From: an uncultured Oscillospiraceae bacterium
GTDB taxonomy: Bacteria; Bacillota; Clostridia; Oscillospirales; Oscillospiraceae
Direction: 5' to 3'
Assembly: GCA_944387615.1 (NCBI GenBank)
Contig: CALXFP010000004.1
Span: 1 to 39,301, forward strand
Length of the DNA stretch: 39,301 bases
Of the stretch, positions 15,978 through 22,709 are shown in pieces. Below the pieces are notes generated by a model, which did not search any database, was not told where the DNA came from, and saw nothing but the letters and a program-made list of their open reading frames with translations. How positions within the stretch are numbered: the first letter of the stretch is position 1; each line of letters starts with the position of its first letter. Both the position numbers and the translations under genes were made by a program.

Positions 15978-17168
15978 TCACTTTGGAAATGCAATCGTCT
16001 TCTGTTTCGGGAGATCATCCAGATCGGAGTTTAAGATTTCTTCAATGGCCCTGTTTGCAAACTTATGAGAACGGGTGGTATCCAGTTCTGCAATGTACAG
16101 AATTTTTCCTGTGTGCATTTCAAAATCAATTTCAGTCTCGCCCCACTCGCCGTCGTAGTCTGCCTGGTATTCGTAGACTGCGACGGCGATTTTCTTTTTT
16201 CTGCGGATGACCTTCTTCCTTTTTATGGTCACCGCGCAGATGGCGTTATCCTCTACCAGCAGTCTCGTCAGGTGATCTACGGCCTTGCGATATGCCTTCT
16301 CCGCACCATTCGCTGTGGTGAGTTCAAAATGGGCACCCAGATCATCGAAGCTTTCGCCGTATTTTATATTTCGGGCGCAGCCGCATTTCATACACAGGGC
16401 GTTCCGCCTTTGCAGATACTCTTTCTCGTCCGGGGTCAGACGATCAAAGGCTTTCCGGACTGCATTGGCGTGAATCTCATGCCAGATGATTTGGGACACA
16501 CCATCCGCTTCCTCACCGGCAAGCTCTTCCAGTATGTCCCGTTCTTCCTCCTCGTCATCCAGGAGGATGGTCTCTTTCCGGCGATGCAGACAGCTGGCCT
16601 CCCGGAAAAACCGATCTGCCGGTTTTCTTCGGCACTTGTATTTCTTCATGAAGGCTTCCACTGCATTTTCCAGATTGTTCTGCATCCACGCGGCGGTGCG
16701 GATTTTCTTGTAGGTGGTCAGAGACGGCAGCGACCAGCTTTCCTTTCCCATTTGATAACTCCGAATGGAATCGAAAATGAAGTTGTGGGCGTAGGTCATA
16801 AACTCCGCATCCTTACCCGGTTCATACTTCGGCAGAAGCTGAAGCAAACACATCATGCAGCACAGCTTGATTTCCAGAAACCCCTCCGGGTCATATCGGA
16901 AGCTCCCCTCCGAAACCAGCGTGCGCCGGATATAGCGATTCAAGCGCTTTTCAATTTTGTGTAGGAAGAAAGAGAAGTATTGAAGATTTCCTGTTTCCAG
17001 AGCCTTGAGAATGTAATCGTTGGCCTGCGTGTTTTCGGACAGCTCCGGCGGCGGTGGGTCAAGCTGAAAGATGTTCTCCGCGATGTGCTGGGTGATCTGC
17101 ATCCCTTCCACATCAAACCCAACCTTCTGGAAATAACCATCCATCTTCCATTGGTATTTGGTTTTCAC
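15978..17168 (-). CDS. Sigma-70-like domain protein of a mobile element
   Basis: The first half of this 396-residue protein looks like sigma-factor region 2: FFLHKIEKRLNRYIRR, then LEIKLCCMMCLLQLLPKYEPGKDAEFMTYAHNFIFDSIRSY (about 70-145). A later stretch (LTPDEKEYLQRRNALCMKCG..ESFDDLGAHFELTTANGAEKAYRKAVDHLTRLL) resembles region 4. The C-terminal part has a basic run and is unrecognised. I chose GTG at 17168 because it overlaps the stop of the preceding gene (GTGA) and follows AAGGGA; upstream in-frame codons lie inside that gene. It probably controls element genes or is a replication-linked protein; that is inference. Confidence 0.6.
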   Translation of the reverse strand: MKTKYQWKMDGYFQKVGFDVEGMQITQHIAENIFQLDPPPPELSENTQANDYILKALETGNLQYFSFFLHKIEKRLNRYIRRTLVSEGSFRYDPEGFLEIKLCCMMCLLQLLPKYEPGKDAEFMTYAHNFIFDSIRSYQMGKESWSLPSLTTYKKIRTAAWMQNNLENAVEAFMKKYKCRRKPADRFFREASCLHRRKETILLDDEEEERDILEELAGEEADGVSQIIWHEIHANAVRKAFDRLTPDEKEYLQRRNALCMKCGCARNIKYGESFDDLGAHFELTTANGAEKAYRKAVDHLTRLLVEDNAICAVTIKRKKVIRRKKKIAVAVYEYQADYDGEWGETEIDFEMHTGKILYIAELDTTRSHKFANRAIEEILNSDLDDLPKQKTIAFPK

Positions 17169-18310
17169 GGCTGCTTCCCTTCTTTTGCGACTTGCGCCGC
17201 CAGAATTGCTTTTGCCTCCGCGACGATGGCTTTCTGGCTCATCTCTTTTGCGTAGCAATTCAGAAAGTAGTCGTGGTCGGTGAAGGCTCTGGTGCGCTTT
17301 TCCTCGGTAAGCCGCAGGGCAATCGCCCCCAGCTCTTTGGACATGGCTCCGTCACTCACATATTTGCTGATGGTATTTCTCCGGGTCACATAGGGACCTT
17401 TGATGGGATGGGATTTGGCGTCCTCCTTGTAGCCGTTCTTTGCACCCACAGCCCGGCAGGTTCTGCCCTTTGGATCGCCGGGAGCCAGACCATCACAGTA
17501 TTTCACGGAATGGGCATTGGTGGTGAGGAACCACTGATTGCAGTGGAAACACCGCCTGACACCATGCCCCGCCCTGAGGGCTTCAAAGAAATCGCCCCGC
17601 AGCATTCCCACGAAGCTGACATAGTGGCTTCTCGTCACCAGCACAGGCAGGTCGCCGCCCGGGTGTTCCATGGCCAGATACTGCATGGTCACATTGGTCA
17701 TGGACATCCAGCCGCCGGCATCCTCAAAGGTCGGCTCCTTGGGAAAGTAGCTGTCGAAAATTCTGGCGTAGTCAGCCCTTGCGCGGTCTTCACTTTCATG
17801 GAGCCGCTGGGCGAAGGGAAGCATGGTTTCCTGATATGCTTTCAAGGAAAAGCCAAAATGGGCAAGGGTTGGAAGCAGCCGGGACAGCAGAGCCCCGTCC
17901 AGATATTTGTCTGCAATCTGGTCGGAGAGCTTGCTGTTTTTCTGCGCCTGAATCAGCGCGTTGGCGGACTTCACAGCGTTGGGAGTAAAGCAACGCTTCA
18001 CCAAATCCCGGAAAGCCGTCATGTTAATGTAGGAGAAGGGCTTATACTTCGCCATCAGTTCCAGCAGCTTCATGGCGCTGAATCTGGCTTCCGGCAGCAG
18101 AGCAGGATCGCCTTTGCCGGAATCGAAGGTTTTCATAAACCCGTTGAGCTTTTCGCACAGCTTTTCCATGTGGCTCACCACTTCCCCGGGAATGTTCAGG
18201 GCATCACAGGCCAGCGTGCCCACCGGGAAAACCTGCCCGTTGTAGATTGTCTCCTTGTCCCAAAAGTCCAGCGTCAGAACTGCGCTGTCTTCTACGATCT
18301 TAACTGCCAT
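17165..18310 (-). CDS. DUF6076-type zinc-finger protein
   Basis: This 381-residue protein has a mostly helical N-terminal part without known motifs. A probable zinc-binding module follows at Cys254, Cys257, Cys272 and Cys285 (RRCFHCNQWFLTTNAHSVKYC..GRTCR). The fold recalls the CGNR/DUF6076 families found in gut Firmicute mobile elements. The C-terminal region (VTRRNTISKYVSDGAMS..) looks helical. The ATG is preceded by AGAGGAGG. It is the first gene of a two-gene operon with the sigma-like protein. The function is unknown; nucleic-acid binding is inferred from the cysteines. Confidence 0.6.
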   Translation of the reverse strand: MAVKIVEDSAVLTLDFWDKETIYNGQVFPVGTLACDALNIPGEVVSHMEKLCEKLNGFMKTFDSGKGDPALLPEARFSAMKLLELMAKYKPFSYINMTAFRDLVKRCFTPNAVKSANALIQAQKNSKLSDQIADKYLDGALLSRLLPTLAHFGFSLKAYQETMLPFAQRLHESEDRARADYARIFDSYFPKEPTFEDAGGWMSMTNVTMQYLAMEHPGGDLPVLVTRSHYVSFVGMLRGDFFEALRAGHGVRRCFHCNQWFLTTNAHSVKYCDGLAPGDPKGRTCRAVGAKNGYKEDAKSHPIKGPYVTRRNTISKYVSDGAMSKELGAIALRLTEEKRTRAFTDHDYFLNCYAKEMSQKAIVAEAKAILAAQVAKEGKQP

Positions 18311-18647
18311 AAGTCAGACCTCCTCTATTTCCGTGTGGTGGTCGGATTATAGCAAATGAATGGTACAATAAAACGGACAGAAAGAACATTCGTTTGAAAT
18401 ATTTCTTTCCGAAGGCCGTCGTATTTCACTACACCCCCGTGCTTTCGTTCTTCATATTCCCAGAGCCGCCGCGTTTCTGTCCGGGATTTCGGATGGAAGT
18501 GCGGCGGATTTTCATTATTCCCGGATTGCTTTTTGAATAATCCCGGGATTGGAGTGGTTTTTGCGTTTTCTGACATAACTCTAATAGAAGGGTGAATTGC
18601 TTCATGGATGAGCAGTTCCCTTTACTATTTCTCAAAGGAGAAAAGCT
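18311..18647 (+). other. Divergent intergenic region
   Basis: This 337-bp gap separates the leftward DUF6076-type operon from the rightward primase-like operon. On the minus strand an extended -10, TGCTATAAT (TATAAT at 18351-18346), serves the left operon. On the plus strand TTTTGC..TAATAG upstream of 18600 is a weak candidate. TTCCCGGATT and ATCCCGGGATT form an imperfect direct repeat near 18512-18548. No gene is supported. Confidence 0.5.
18346..18354 (-). promoter_or_regulatory. Extended -10 promoter of the DUF6076-type operon
   Basis: TGCTATAAT on the minus strand is a perfect extended -10 element. It lies 36 nt from the ATG, with AGAGGAGG between. No clear -35 is seen, as is usual for extended -10 promoters. 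Confidence 0.6.
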
Positions 18648-19241
18648 ATGTCAACCTACGCAAGAATCAAGCGAACCGTAACCACCCGACAGGCAGCCGA
18701 ACGGTATGGGCTGTCTGTCAACCGAAGCGGCATGACCTGCTGCCCATTCCACGAGGACAGGCATCCAAGCATGAAGCTGAATGAGGATTATTTCTTCTGC
18801 TTCGGCTGCAGCGCCAGCGGCGATGTCATTGACTTCACCGCAAGGCTGTTCGGCATCAGCCTTAAGGATGCCGCAGAAAAACTCGCCGCTGATTTTAGCA
18901 TCAATCCCAGACCGCCAGAACAATCGAAGATTCCCAACTGCCATGCAGAGCCATCCCACGATGGGGCGCGGCTCTGCACTTGCGTTTTGCGGGAATATCT
19001 TCGGCATCTTCGCATCTGGCAGTTGAGGCATCGTCCCGAGAAGCCGGGCGACCCTATCCATCCCCGCTTTGCCGAGGCGATGCAGGAACTGCCCACGGTA
19101 AACCATCTTCTGGACTGTCTGCTGGGAAATGATCTGCTTCTGGCAAGGCAGACAGCGGAGGTTCTCTGTCGGGAGGGGCATCTCCGGCGGCTGTCGGAGT
19201 ATCTCGGGACACTATCGGAGAAAGAGAGGGACTGCGCATGA
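18648..19241 (+). CDS. CHC2 zinc-finger primase-like protein (zinc-finger domain only)
   Basis: The N-terminal 85 residues are a DnaG-type CHC2 zinc finger: Cys32-x2-His35 in CCPFHEDRHPSM and Cys51-x2-Cys54 in FFCFGCSASGDVIDF, then LKDAAEKLA. The remaining 110 residues lack the TOPRIM catalytic domain, so at 197 residues this is not a full primase. Such truncated proteins occur in replication modules of phages and Clostridia elements. AAAGGAGAAAAGCT precedes the ATG. The stop overlaps the next start (ATGA). Binding of single-stranded template or plasmid-like replication is inferred. Confidence 0.75.
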   Translation: MSTYARIKRTVTTRQAAERYGLSVNRSGMTCCPFHEDRHPSMKLNEDYFFCFGCSASGDVIDFTARLFGISLKDAAEKLAADFSINPRPPEQSKIPNCHAEPSHDGARLCTCVLREYLRHLRIWQLRHRPEKPGDPIHPRFAEAMQELPTVNHLLDCLLGNDLLLARQTAEVLCREGHLRRLSEYLGTLSEKERDCA

Positions 19242-19852
19242 GCGAAACGCCGGAATGGCTGGATGACAAGGGGAAGATCGTCGAGCATAAATACTGCCGC
19301 TGTTTTCTGGAACAGCACCCTCTGCTCAGCAAGGGAGAGGACTTCTTCACCACCGAGGGCATCGTCACCGACAAAGACCGGCTCCTGCGGGATGTGTTCG
19401 ACGATATCAAGGAGCATTTAACCGGCGGACTGGTGACGAAAGCCAAAAACCTTCTGGAAGCAATCCGTATGGAATGCTACGACCGGGGCGAGTTGGAATT
19501 GCTTGCTGATGTCAATGCGTTCAACGCCAAAGGCAAGGCGGCAGAGATTGGCGTGCTGCTGGACAAGTACATTCCCGCTGTGGAGCAGATGCACACCACT
19601 CTGAAAAAATACAATGTGGCCTTCACAACCACGACTGCTGAGAACAAAAAGCTGAAAAAGGAAAATGAACAGTTGGAGCAGTCTCTGAATGAAGCCACCC
19701 AGGAAAGCACTTTGAAGAAGCTGGCGGATGCAAAGCTGCATCGGGATTATGAGGATGCTCTGGCCCTGCTTGACCGGATTCCGAAAGAGGTGCTGGCGGA
19801 GTACGCACACAGACCGCAGCCGCAAAAAAACGAAAAGAAACACAATCGATAA
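19238..19852 (+). CDS. Coiled-coil protein with D5-primase-like N-terminus
   Basis: Residues 1-90 (PEWLDDKGKIVEHKYCRCFLEQHPLL..FFTTEGIVTDKDRLLRDVFDDIKEHLTGGLVTKAKNLLEAIRMECY) resemble the start of phage/plasmid D5-type primase-helicases. The ATPase part that should follow is missing. Instead a coiled coil begins near 130 (ENKKLKKENEQLEQSLNEATQEST), and the protein ends at 204 residues with a basic tail. It is coupled to the primase zinc-finger gene by ATGA. It may be a reduced partner of that protein. The similarity is from memory and weak. Confidence 0.5.
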   Translation: MSETPEWLDDKGKIVEHKYCRCFLEQHPLLSKGEDFFTTEGIVTDKDRLLRDVFDDIKEHLTGGLVTKAKNLLEAIRMECYDRGELELLADVNAFNAKGKAAEIGVLLDKYIPAVEQMHTTLKKYNVAFTTTTAENKKLKKENEQLEQSLNEATQESTLKKLADAKLHRDYEDALALLDRIPKEVLAEYAHRPQPQKNEKKHNR

Positions 19853-19875
19853 TTTGGGAAAAAGGAGATTTGCCT

Positions 19876-20085
19876 ATGGGATATAGCCGCAAGGATGTAG
19901 AAGCAACGAAGAAGATGGCAAAGAAATTTGTCCGATATCAGGAGAGTGCCGAGCTGTACAGCTTGGGACTGACGAAATTTCAGGAACTGGCAAAGGAGGC
20001 GAAAGCGGTTTATAAAATCGACAAGGTTGTGCTTGTGAACTGCGAAATATTGGATCAGTACCTTGAAACATTCCGTGTTGCATAA
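19876..20085 (+). CDS. DUF6462-type excisionase-like protein (third copy)
   Basis: This 69-residue protein is a close fit to DUF6462: KKFVRYQESAELYSLGLTKFQELAKEAKAVYKIDKVVLVNCEILDQYLETFRV. It is the most canonical of the three copies in this window. AAAGGAG lies 8 nt before ATG 19876; the TTG 6 nt upstream is less likely. Its place just ahead of the RHH protein and the integrase suggests it is the element's excisionase. The left-end copies at 4349 and 4612 are more diverged. Confidence 0.75.
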   Translation: MGYSRKDVEATKKMAKKFVRYQESAELYSLGLTKFQELAKEAKAVYKIDKVVLVNCEILDQYLETFRVA

Positions 20086-20141
20086 TCTGCGGAACAAAAT
20101 TTAACAGAACAGATTTTTTCATCGAAGGGCTCGGTACAGTG

Positions 20142-20170
20142 TTGACTTTTTGTCATACAATAAGTATAAT
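20142..20170 (+). promoter_or_regulatory. Consensus promoter of the RHH-integrase operon
   Basis: TTGACT (20142-20147) and TATAAT (20165-20170) are 17 nt apart. The regulator's start lies 27 nt past the -10, and the integrase follows in the same direction. Confidence 0.8.
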
Positions 20171-20196
20171 GTTGTCGTAGAGGTGTGAGGACAGCT

Positions 20197-20367
20197 ATGG
20201 CAGATATGGGAAGACCGAAGTCAGAACATTCAAAGAGAAAAATACTGAGTGTTCGCATTGGGGACGCTTTGTATCAGCAGATTTGTTCTTACGCCGAACA
20301 ACACAATACGAGTGTGACAGAAGTTGTCTTGCAGGCATTGGAGAAATTCTTATCCAAACCTGAATAG
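20197..20367 (+). CDS. Small ribbon-helix-helix-type regulator
   Basis: This 56-residue protein has the layout of Arc/MetJ/CopG ribbon-helix-helix proteins: a basic start (GRPKSEHSKRK), a short strand ILSVRIGDALYQQI, then helices CSYAEQHNTSVTEVVLQALEKFL. Met 20197 has GAGG 6 nt upstream; a GTG at 20185 is less likely. It has its own consensus promoter and lies 37 nt before the integrase start, so it probably controls integrase expression and perhaps itself through the flanking GAAGGGCTCG repeats. That role is inferred. Confidence 0.7.
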   Translation: MADMGRPKSEHSKRKILSVRIGDALYQQICSYAEQHNTSVTEVVLQALEKFLSKPE

Positions 20368-20404
20368 TATCGAGCCCTTCTTCATTTTTGGAGGAGGAAT
20401 TGAT

Positions 20405-21640
20405 ATGGCAAAGGCAAGAAAAGATTTGCGGGGAAGAGCCCTGCGAAAAGGAGAGATGCAGCGAAGCTCCGACAAGCGGTATGTATACAGCTATACGGAC
20501 CCACTTGGACGGCGCAAGTATCTCTATGCAAATGACCTTGTGACCCTCAGGCAGAAGGAAACAGAGTTAACCAAAAATCAGTTGGATGGTTTGGATATTT
20601 ATGTTGCCGGAAAAGCAACGGTGAATTTCGTGTTCGACCGGTACATGAGCCTGAAAACCAATCTCAGACAGACCACCAGAAGCAATTACCTGTACATGTA
20701 TGACCGCTTTGTTCGTGAAACCTTTGGCAACAAGAAGATAGCGGATATCAAGTTCTCGGATGTGCTTCAATTCTATAACTGTCTGTTGGAGGAACAGGAA
20801 ATCCAGATCAATACGCTGGAAAGCATTCACACGCTTCTGCATCCGACATTTCAGCTGGCGGTTCGTGATGACATCATCCGCAACAATCCAACCGATGGTG
20901 TTATGGCAGAGATCAAGAAGAATTCCGACCATAACACCGGTGTTCGACACGCGCTGACCATTCCGCAGCAGCGGGCGTTTATGGAGCATATCGCCAATCA
21001 CCCGGTTTACTGTCACTGGTGGGCATTGTTCACCATCCTTTTGGGGACAGGTTGCCGCATTGGGGAAGCATTGGGACTTCGCTGGGAAGACCTGGACTAT
21101 GAGAACCGTGCAATCAGCATCAATCATAGCCTGGTGTATTACCCGGTAGGCGATAGCCGCACCTCTGTGCAGCATATCTCGAAGCCAAAGACAAAGGCCG
21201 GTGAACGCACAATCCCGATGCTCGACTCTGTGAAGGACGCCTTTGAGATGCTGTGGGAGGAGCAGCAGGAGAACGGCTGGAACGACGTGGAGATTGACGG
21301 TATGCACGGATTTATCTTCTGTAACCGTTTCGGGAATGTCCCGAATCCCCAATCTGTAAACCGGGCAATCAAGCGGATTGTTGCCGATTACAACGCCAGT
21401 GAGGAAGTCAACGCCAAAAAGGAACACCGGGAAGCCGTCATGCTGCCTGACTTTTCAGCGCACCATCTGCGTCACACATTCTGCACAAGGCTTTGCGAAC
21501 AGGAGACCAACCTGAAGGTCATCCAGTCCATTATGGGGCATAAGGACATCAAGACAACGATGGACATATATGCCGAAGCGACCGAGGAGAAAAAACAGGA
21601 ATCATTTGAACGATTGGCTGCAACATTGAACGTATTTTAA
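20405..21640 (+). CDS. int: Tn916-type tyrosine integrase
   Basis: This 411-residue integrase has three parts. The N-terminal arm-binding domain (residues 1-60, KDLRGRALRKGEMQRSSDKRYVYSYTDPLGRRKYLYA) is like Tn916 Int. The SAM-like core-binding domain spans about 75-175. In the catalytic domain the visible tetrad residues are Arg in GTGCRIGEALGLRW, His-x-x-Arg in HHLRHTFC, His in IMGHKDIKTTMDIY and the Tyr of that motif. It catalyses integration and excision between att sites. GGAGGAGGAATTGAT before ATG 20405 fixes the start; a longer frame upstream overlaps the RHH gene. It looks intact and lies next to attR. Confidence 0.95.
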   Translation: MAKARKDLRGRALRKGEMQRSSDKRYVYSYTDPLGRRKYLYANDLVTLRQKETELTKNQLDGLDIYVAGKATVNFVFDRYMSLKTNLRQTTRSNYLYMYDRFVRETFGNKKIADIKFSDVLQFYNCLLEEQEIQINTLESIHTLLHPTFQLAVRDDIIRNNPTDGVMAEIKKNSDHNTGVRHALTIPQQRAFMEHIANHPVYCHWWALFTILLGTGCRIGEALGLRWEDLDYENRAISINHSLVYYPVGDSRTSVQHISKPKTKAGERTIPMLDSVKDAFEMLWEEQQENGWNDVEIDGMHGFIFCNRFGNVPNPQSVNRAIKRIVADYNASEEVNAKKEHREAVMLPDFSAHHLRHTFCTRLCEQETNLKVIQSIMGHKDIKTTMDIYAEATEEKKQESFERLAATLNVF

Positions 21641-21665
21641 GAAGGGCTCAATGAGCCGTTTTGCC

Positions 21666-21708
21666 TGACAGCAAAATTCTTCAAAGGACAGCAAATTGAC
21701 ATCAAATG
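21666..21708 (+). repeat. GACAGCAA/GACATCAA repeats, candidate right integrase arm sites
   Basis: TGACAGCAAAATT (21666-21678), GGACAGCAAATT (21686-21697) and TTGACATCAAATG (21696-21708) share the motif found in tandem at 4158-4179. They lie between the integrase stop and attR, with the same orientation as the left copies. Confidence 0.6.
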
Positions 21709-21726
21709 CGCGAGGATAATGGTGCG

Positions 21727-21796
21727 TCACGAAGCATGGTGAATCGGTGGATTCCCAGCAAAAACAGTACCGCGACACATCACGAAGCATGGTGAA
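21727..21796 (+). repeat. Two 17-bp TCACGAAGCATGGTGAA repeats
   Basis: Identical copies occur at 21727-21743 and 21780-21796, 53 bp apart. Each is an imperfect palindrome (TCAC..GTGA). A diverged copy is at 4203-4218, at the other end. They are candidate binding sites for excisionase or a host factor near attR. Confidence 0.55.
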
Positions 21797-21812
21797 GGGG
21801 TCTTATCAATAA

Positions 21813-21828
21813 TCCCCACCATGAAGCC
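21813..21828 (+). other. attR: right attachment core
   Basis: TCCCCACCATGAAGCC repeats the lysS 3' core (4058-4073) with one mismatch. In the lysS reading frame it encodes (I)PTMKP and continues as MDIPKSEKK into the tRNA-binding domain. The ATG within it is the only possible Met start for the displaced domain apart from the Met three codons later. Confidence 0.7.
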
Positions 21829-22273
21829 TATGGATATACCCAAGAGCGAAAAGAAAGAGGAAATTGCTGCTCCTGCCGTAAAAAAGGAAGAGGTCATCGA
21901 CTTCTCCAAGGTGGAGGTAGAGCCTCTGTTTGCAGATTATGTGGACTTTGAAACCTTTGCCAAGTCCGACTTCCGGGCTGTCAAGGTCAAAGCCTGCGAA
22001 GCCGTGAAAAAGAGCAAGAAGCTGCTGAAGTTCACTCTGGACGATGGCAGCGGCGAGGATCGGGTGATCCTCAGCGGCATCCACGACACCTACGAACCGG
22101 AAGAGCTGGTAGGCAAGACTCTAATTGCCATTACCAACCTGCCTCCCCGGAAGATGATGGGCATTGATTCCTGCGGTATGATTATTTCCGCCATTCACCA
22201 CGAAGAAGGCGTGGAAAAGCTCCACTGCCTGATGGTGGACGACCACATCCCCGCCGGCGCAAAGCTGTACTAA
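21821..22273 (+). CDS. Displaced C-terminal tRNA-binding domain of LysRS (EMAP/Trbp111-like)
   Basis: This 150-residue frame has an acidic, Lys-rich linker (residues 1-40) and then a complete EMAP-II/Trbp111 OB-fold: FAKSDFRAVKVKACEAVKKSKKLLKF, DRVILSGIHDTYEPEELVGKTLIAITNL, PRKMMGIDSCGMIISA, ending DDHIPAGAKLY. Similar domains end MetRS, and I recall LysRS enzymes of Oscillospirales with this extension. No good ribosome-binding site precedes the ATG (AAGGGG is about 20 nt away), and the frame is open upstream to 21740 without another start. It is the 3' part of lysS cut off by the element and may be silent or make a free tRNA-binding protein. MetRS origin is less likely, since the upstream residues match the LysRS ending. 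Confidence 0.8.
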   Translation: MKPMDIPKSEKKEEIAAPAVKKEEVIDFSKVEVEPLFADYVDFETFAKSDFRAVKVKACEAVKKSKKLLKFTLDDGSGEDRVILSGIHDTYEPEELVGKTLIAITNLPPRKMMGIDSCGMIISAIHHEEGVEKLHCLMVDDHIPAGAKLY

Positions 22274-22289
22274 AAATACAATATAACAT

Positions 22290-22327
22290 CCCCACTGGAA
22301 AGCTGCTTCCAGTGGGGCTGCTTTTTG
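22290..22327 (+). terminator. Terminator of the original lysS operon
   Basis: CCCCACTGGAA (22290-22300) pairs perfectly with TTCCAGTGGGG (22307-22317) around AGCTGC, followed by CTGCTTTTT. It lies between convergent genes and may serve both. Confidence 0.85.
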
Positions 22328-22331
22328 TTGT

Positions 22332-22709
22332 TTATTCTGCTTTTTCAACGGATACCAGGGCGGCTTCCGCAGTTTCCGAATCCGGCTGTGCTTCGCCGGT
22401 ATAGGTAACCGTGACCGTATCGCCCGGTTCCAATCCGGTCAGATCTACATCGCCGATTTCAAACTTGTAGTATGCATCATCTACAATCAGAACCAGCATG
22501 TCCAGGCCAGTATCAATCGTATTGACCACACCCTTCATGGTTTTGGTCTGCGCGTCATCTGCAACTGGCTGAGTCAGCGTAGAAGAAACCACCGTGGTGG
22601 GAGTCTGCTCCTGCTGATTCTGTTGAGAAGAGGCTCCGCAAGCAGTCAGCGCCATGGCTGCGGCCAAACATGCAGCCGCCACTGCGCATCCTTTTCTATT
22701 GCATTTCAT
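22332..22709 (-). CDS. Small lipoprotein of unknown function
   Basis: This 125-residue protein has a lipoprotein signal: a basic start (MKCNRKG), a hydrophobic stretch and the lipobox LTAC with Cys at residue 24. A Gln/Thr-rich linker follows, then a compact domain (TMKGVVNTIDTGLDMLVLIVDDAYYKFEIGD..LEPGDTVTVTYTGE) that looks like a small beta-barrel of the OB or bacterial-Ig-linked type. AAGGAAG precedes ATG 22709; a longer frame upstream lacks a ribosome-binding site. It is convergent with the lysS remnant and probably anchored on the outer face of the membrane. The role is unknown. Confidence 0.7.
   Translation of the reverse strand: MKCNRKGCAVAAACLAAAMALTACGASSQQNQQEQTPTTVVSSTLTQPVADDAQTKTMKGVVNTIDTGLDMLVLIVDDAYYKFEIGDVDLTGLEPGDTVTVTYTGEAQPDSETAEAALVSVEKAE

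Larger units (their letters stand above)
20124..20379 (+). repeat. 10-bp inverted repeats flanking the RHH gene
   Basis: GAAGGGCTCG (20124-20133) upstream of the promoter and its exact complement CGAGCCCTTC (20370-20379) just after the stop enclose the small regulator gene. GAAGGGCTCA follows the integrase at 21641, where it forms a short hairpin with TGAGCC. Possible operator or processing sites. Confidence 0.5.
4058..21828 (+). mobile_element. Integrative element inserted in the 3' part of lysS, carrying a fermentation gene island
   Basis: The block is bounded by TCCCCACGATGAAGCC (4058-4073) and TCCCCACCATGAAGCC (21813-21828), identical at 15 of 16 positions. Joining 2590-4073 to 21829-22273 keeps the lysS frame open for 1929 nt including the stop. 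A Tn916-type integrase gene lies just inside the right end. Both ends carry tandem GACAGCAA motifs and CACGAAGC..GTGAA motifs, and both carry DUF6462-type excisionase-like genes. The strand is given as that of the integrase. No relaxase, coupling protein or type IV secretion gene is visible, so it is a non-conjugative or reduced element. The alternative is two older elements flanking native genes. The frame restoration favours a single insertion, but the pre-insertion locus has not been seen. Confidence 0.75.

Noticed and set aside
15408..16068. Plus-strand coding frames over the repeat region
   Set aside because: Low-complexity peptides read from tandem repeats; no ribosome-binding site; they cross strong hairpins.
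18325..18576. Minus-strand small gene in the divergent region
   Set aside because: It overlaps the likely promoter, has no ribosome-binding site and no recognisable sequence.
21821..22273. C-terminal fragment of methionyl-tRNA synthetase
   Set aside because: The domain type would fit, but the residues before it (PTMKPMD) match the LysRS ending and the joined lysS frame is continuous.
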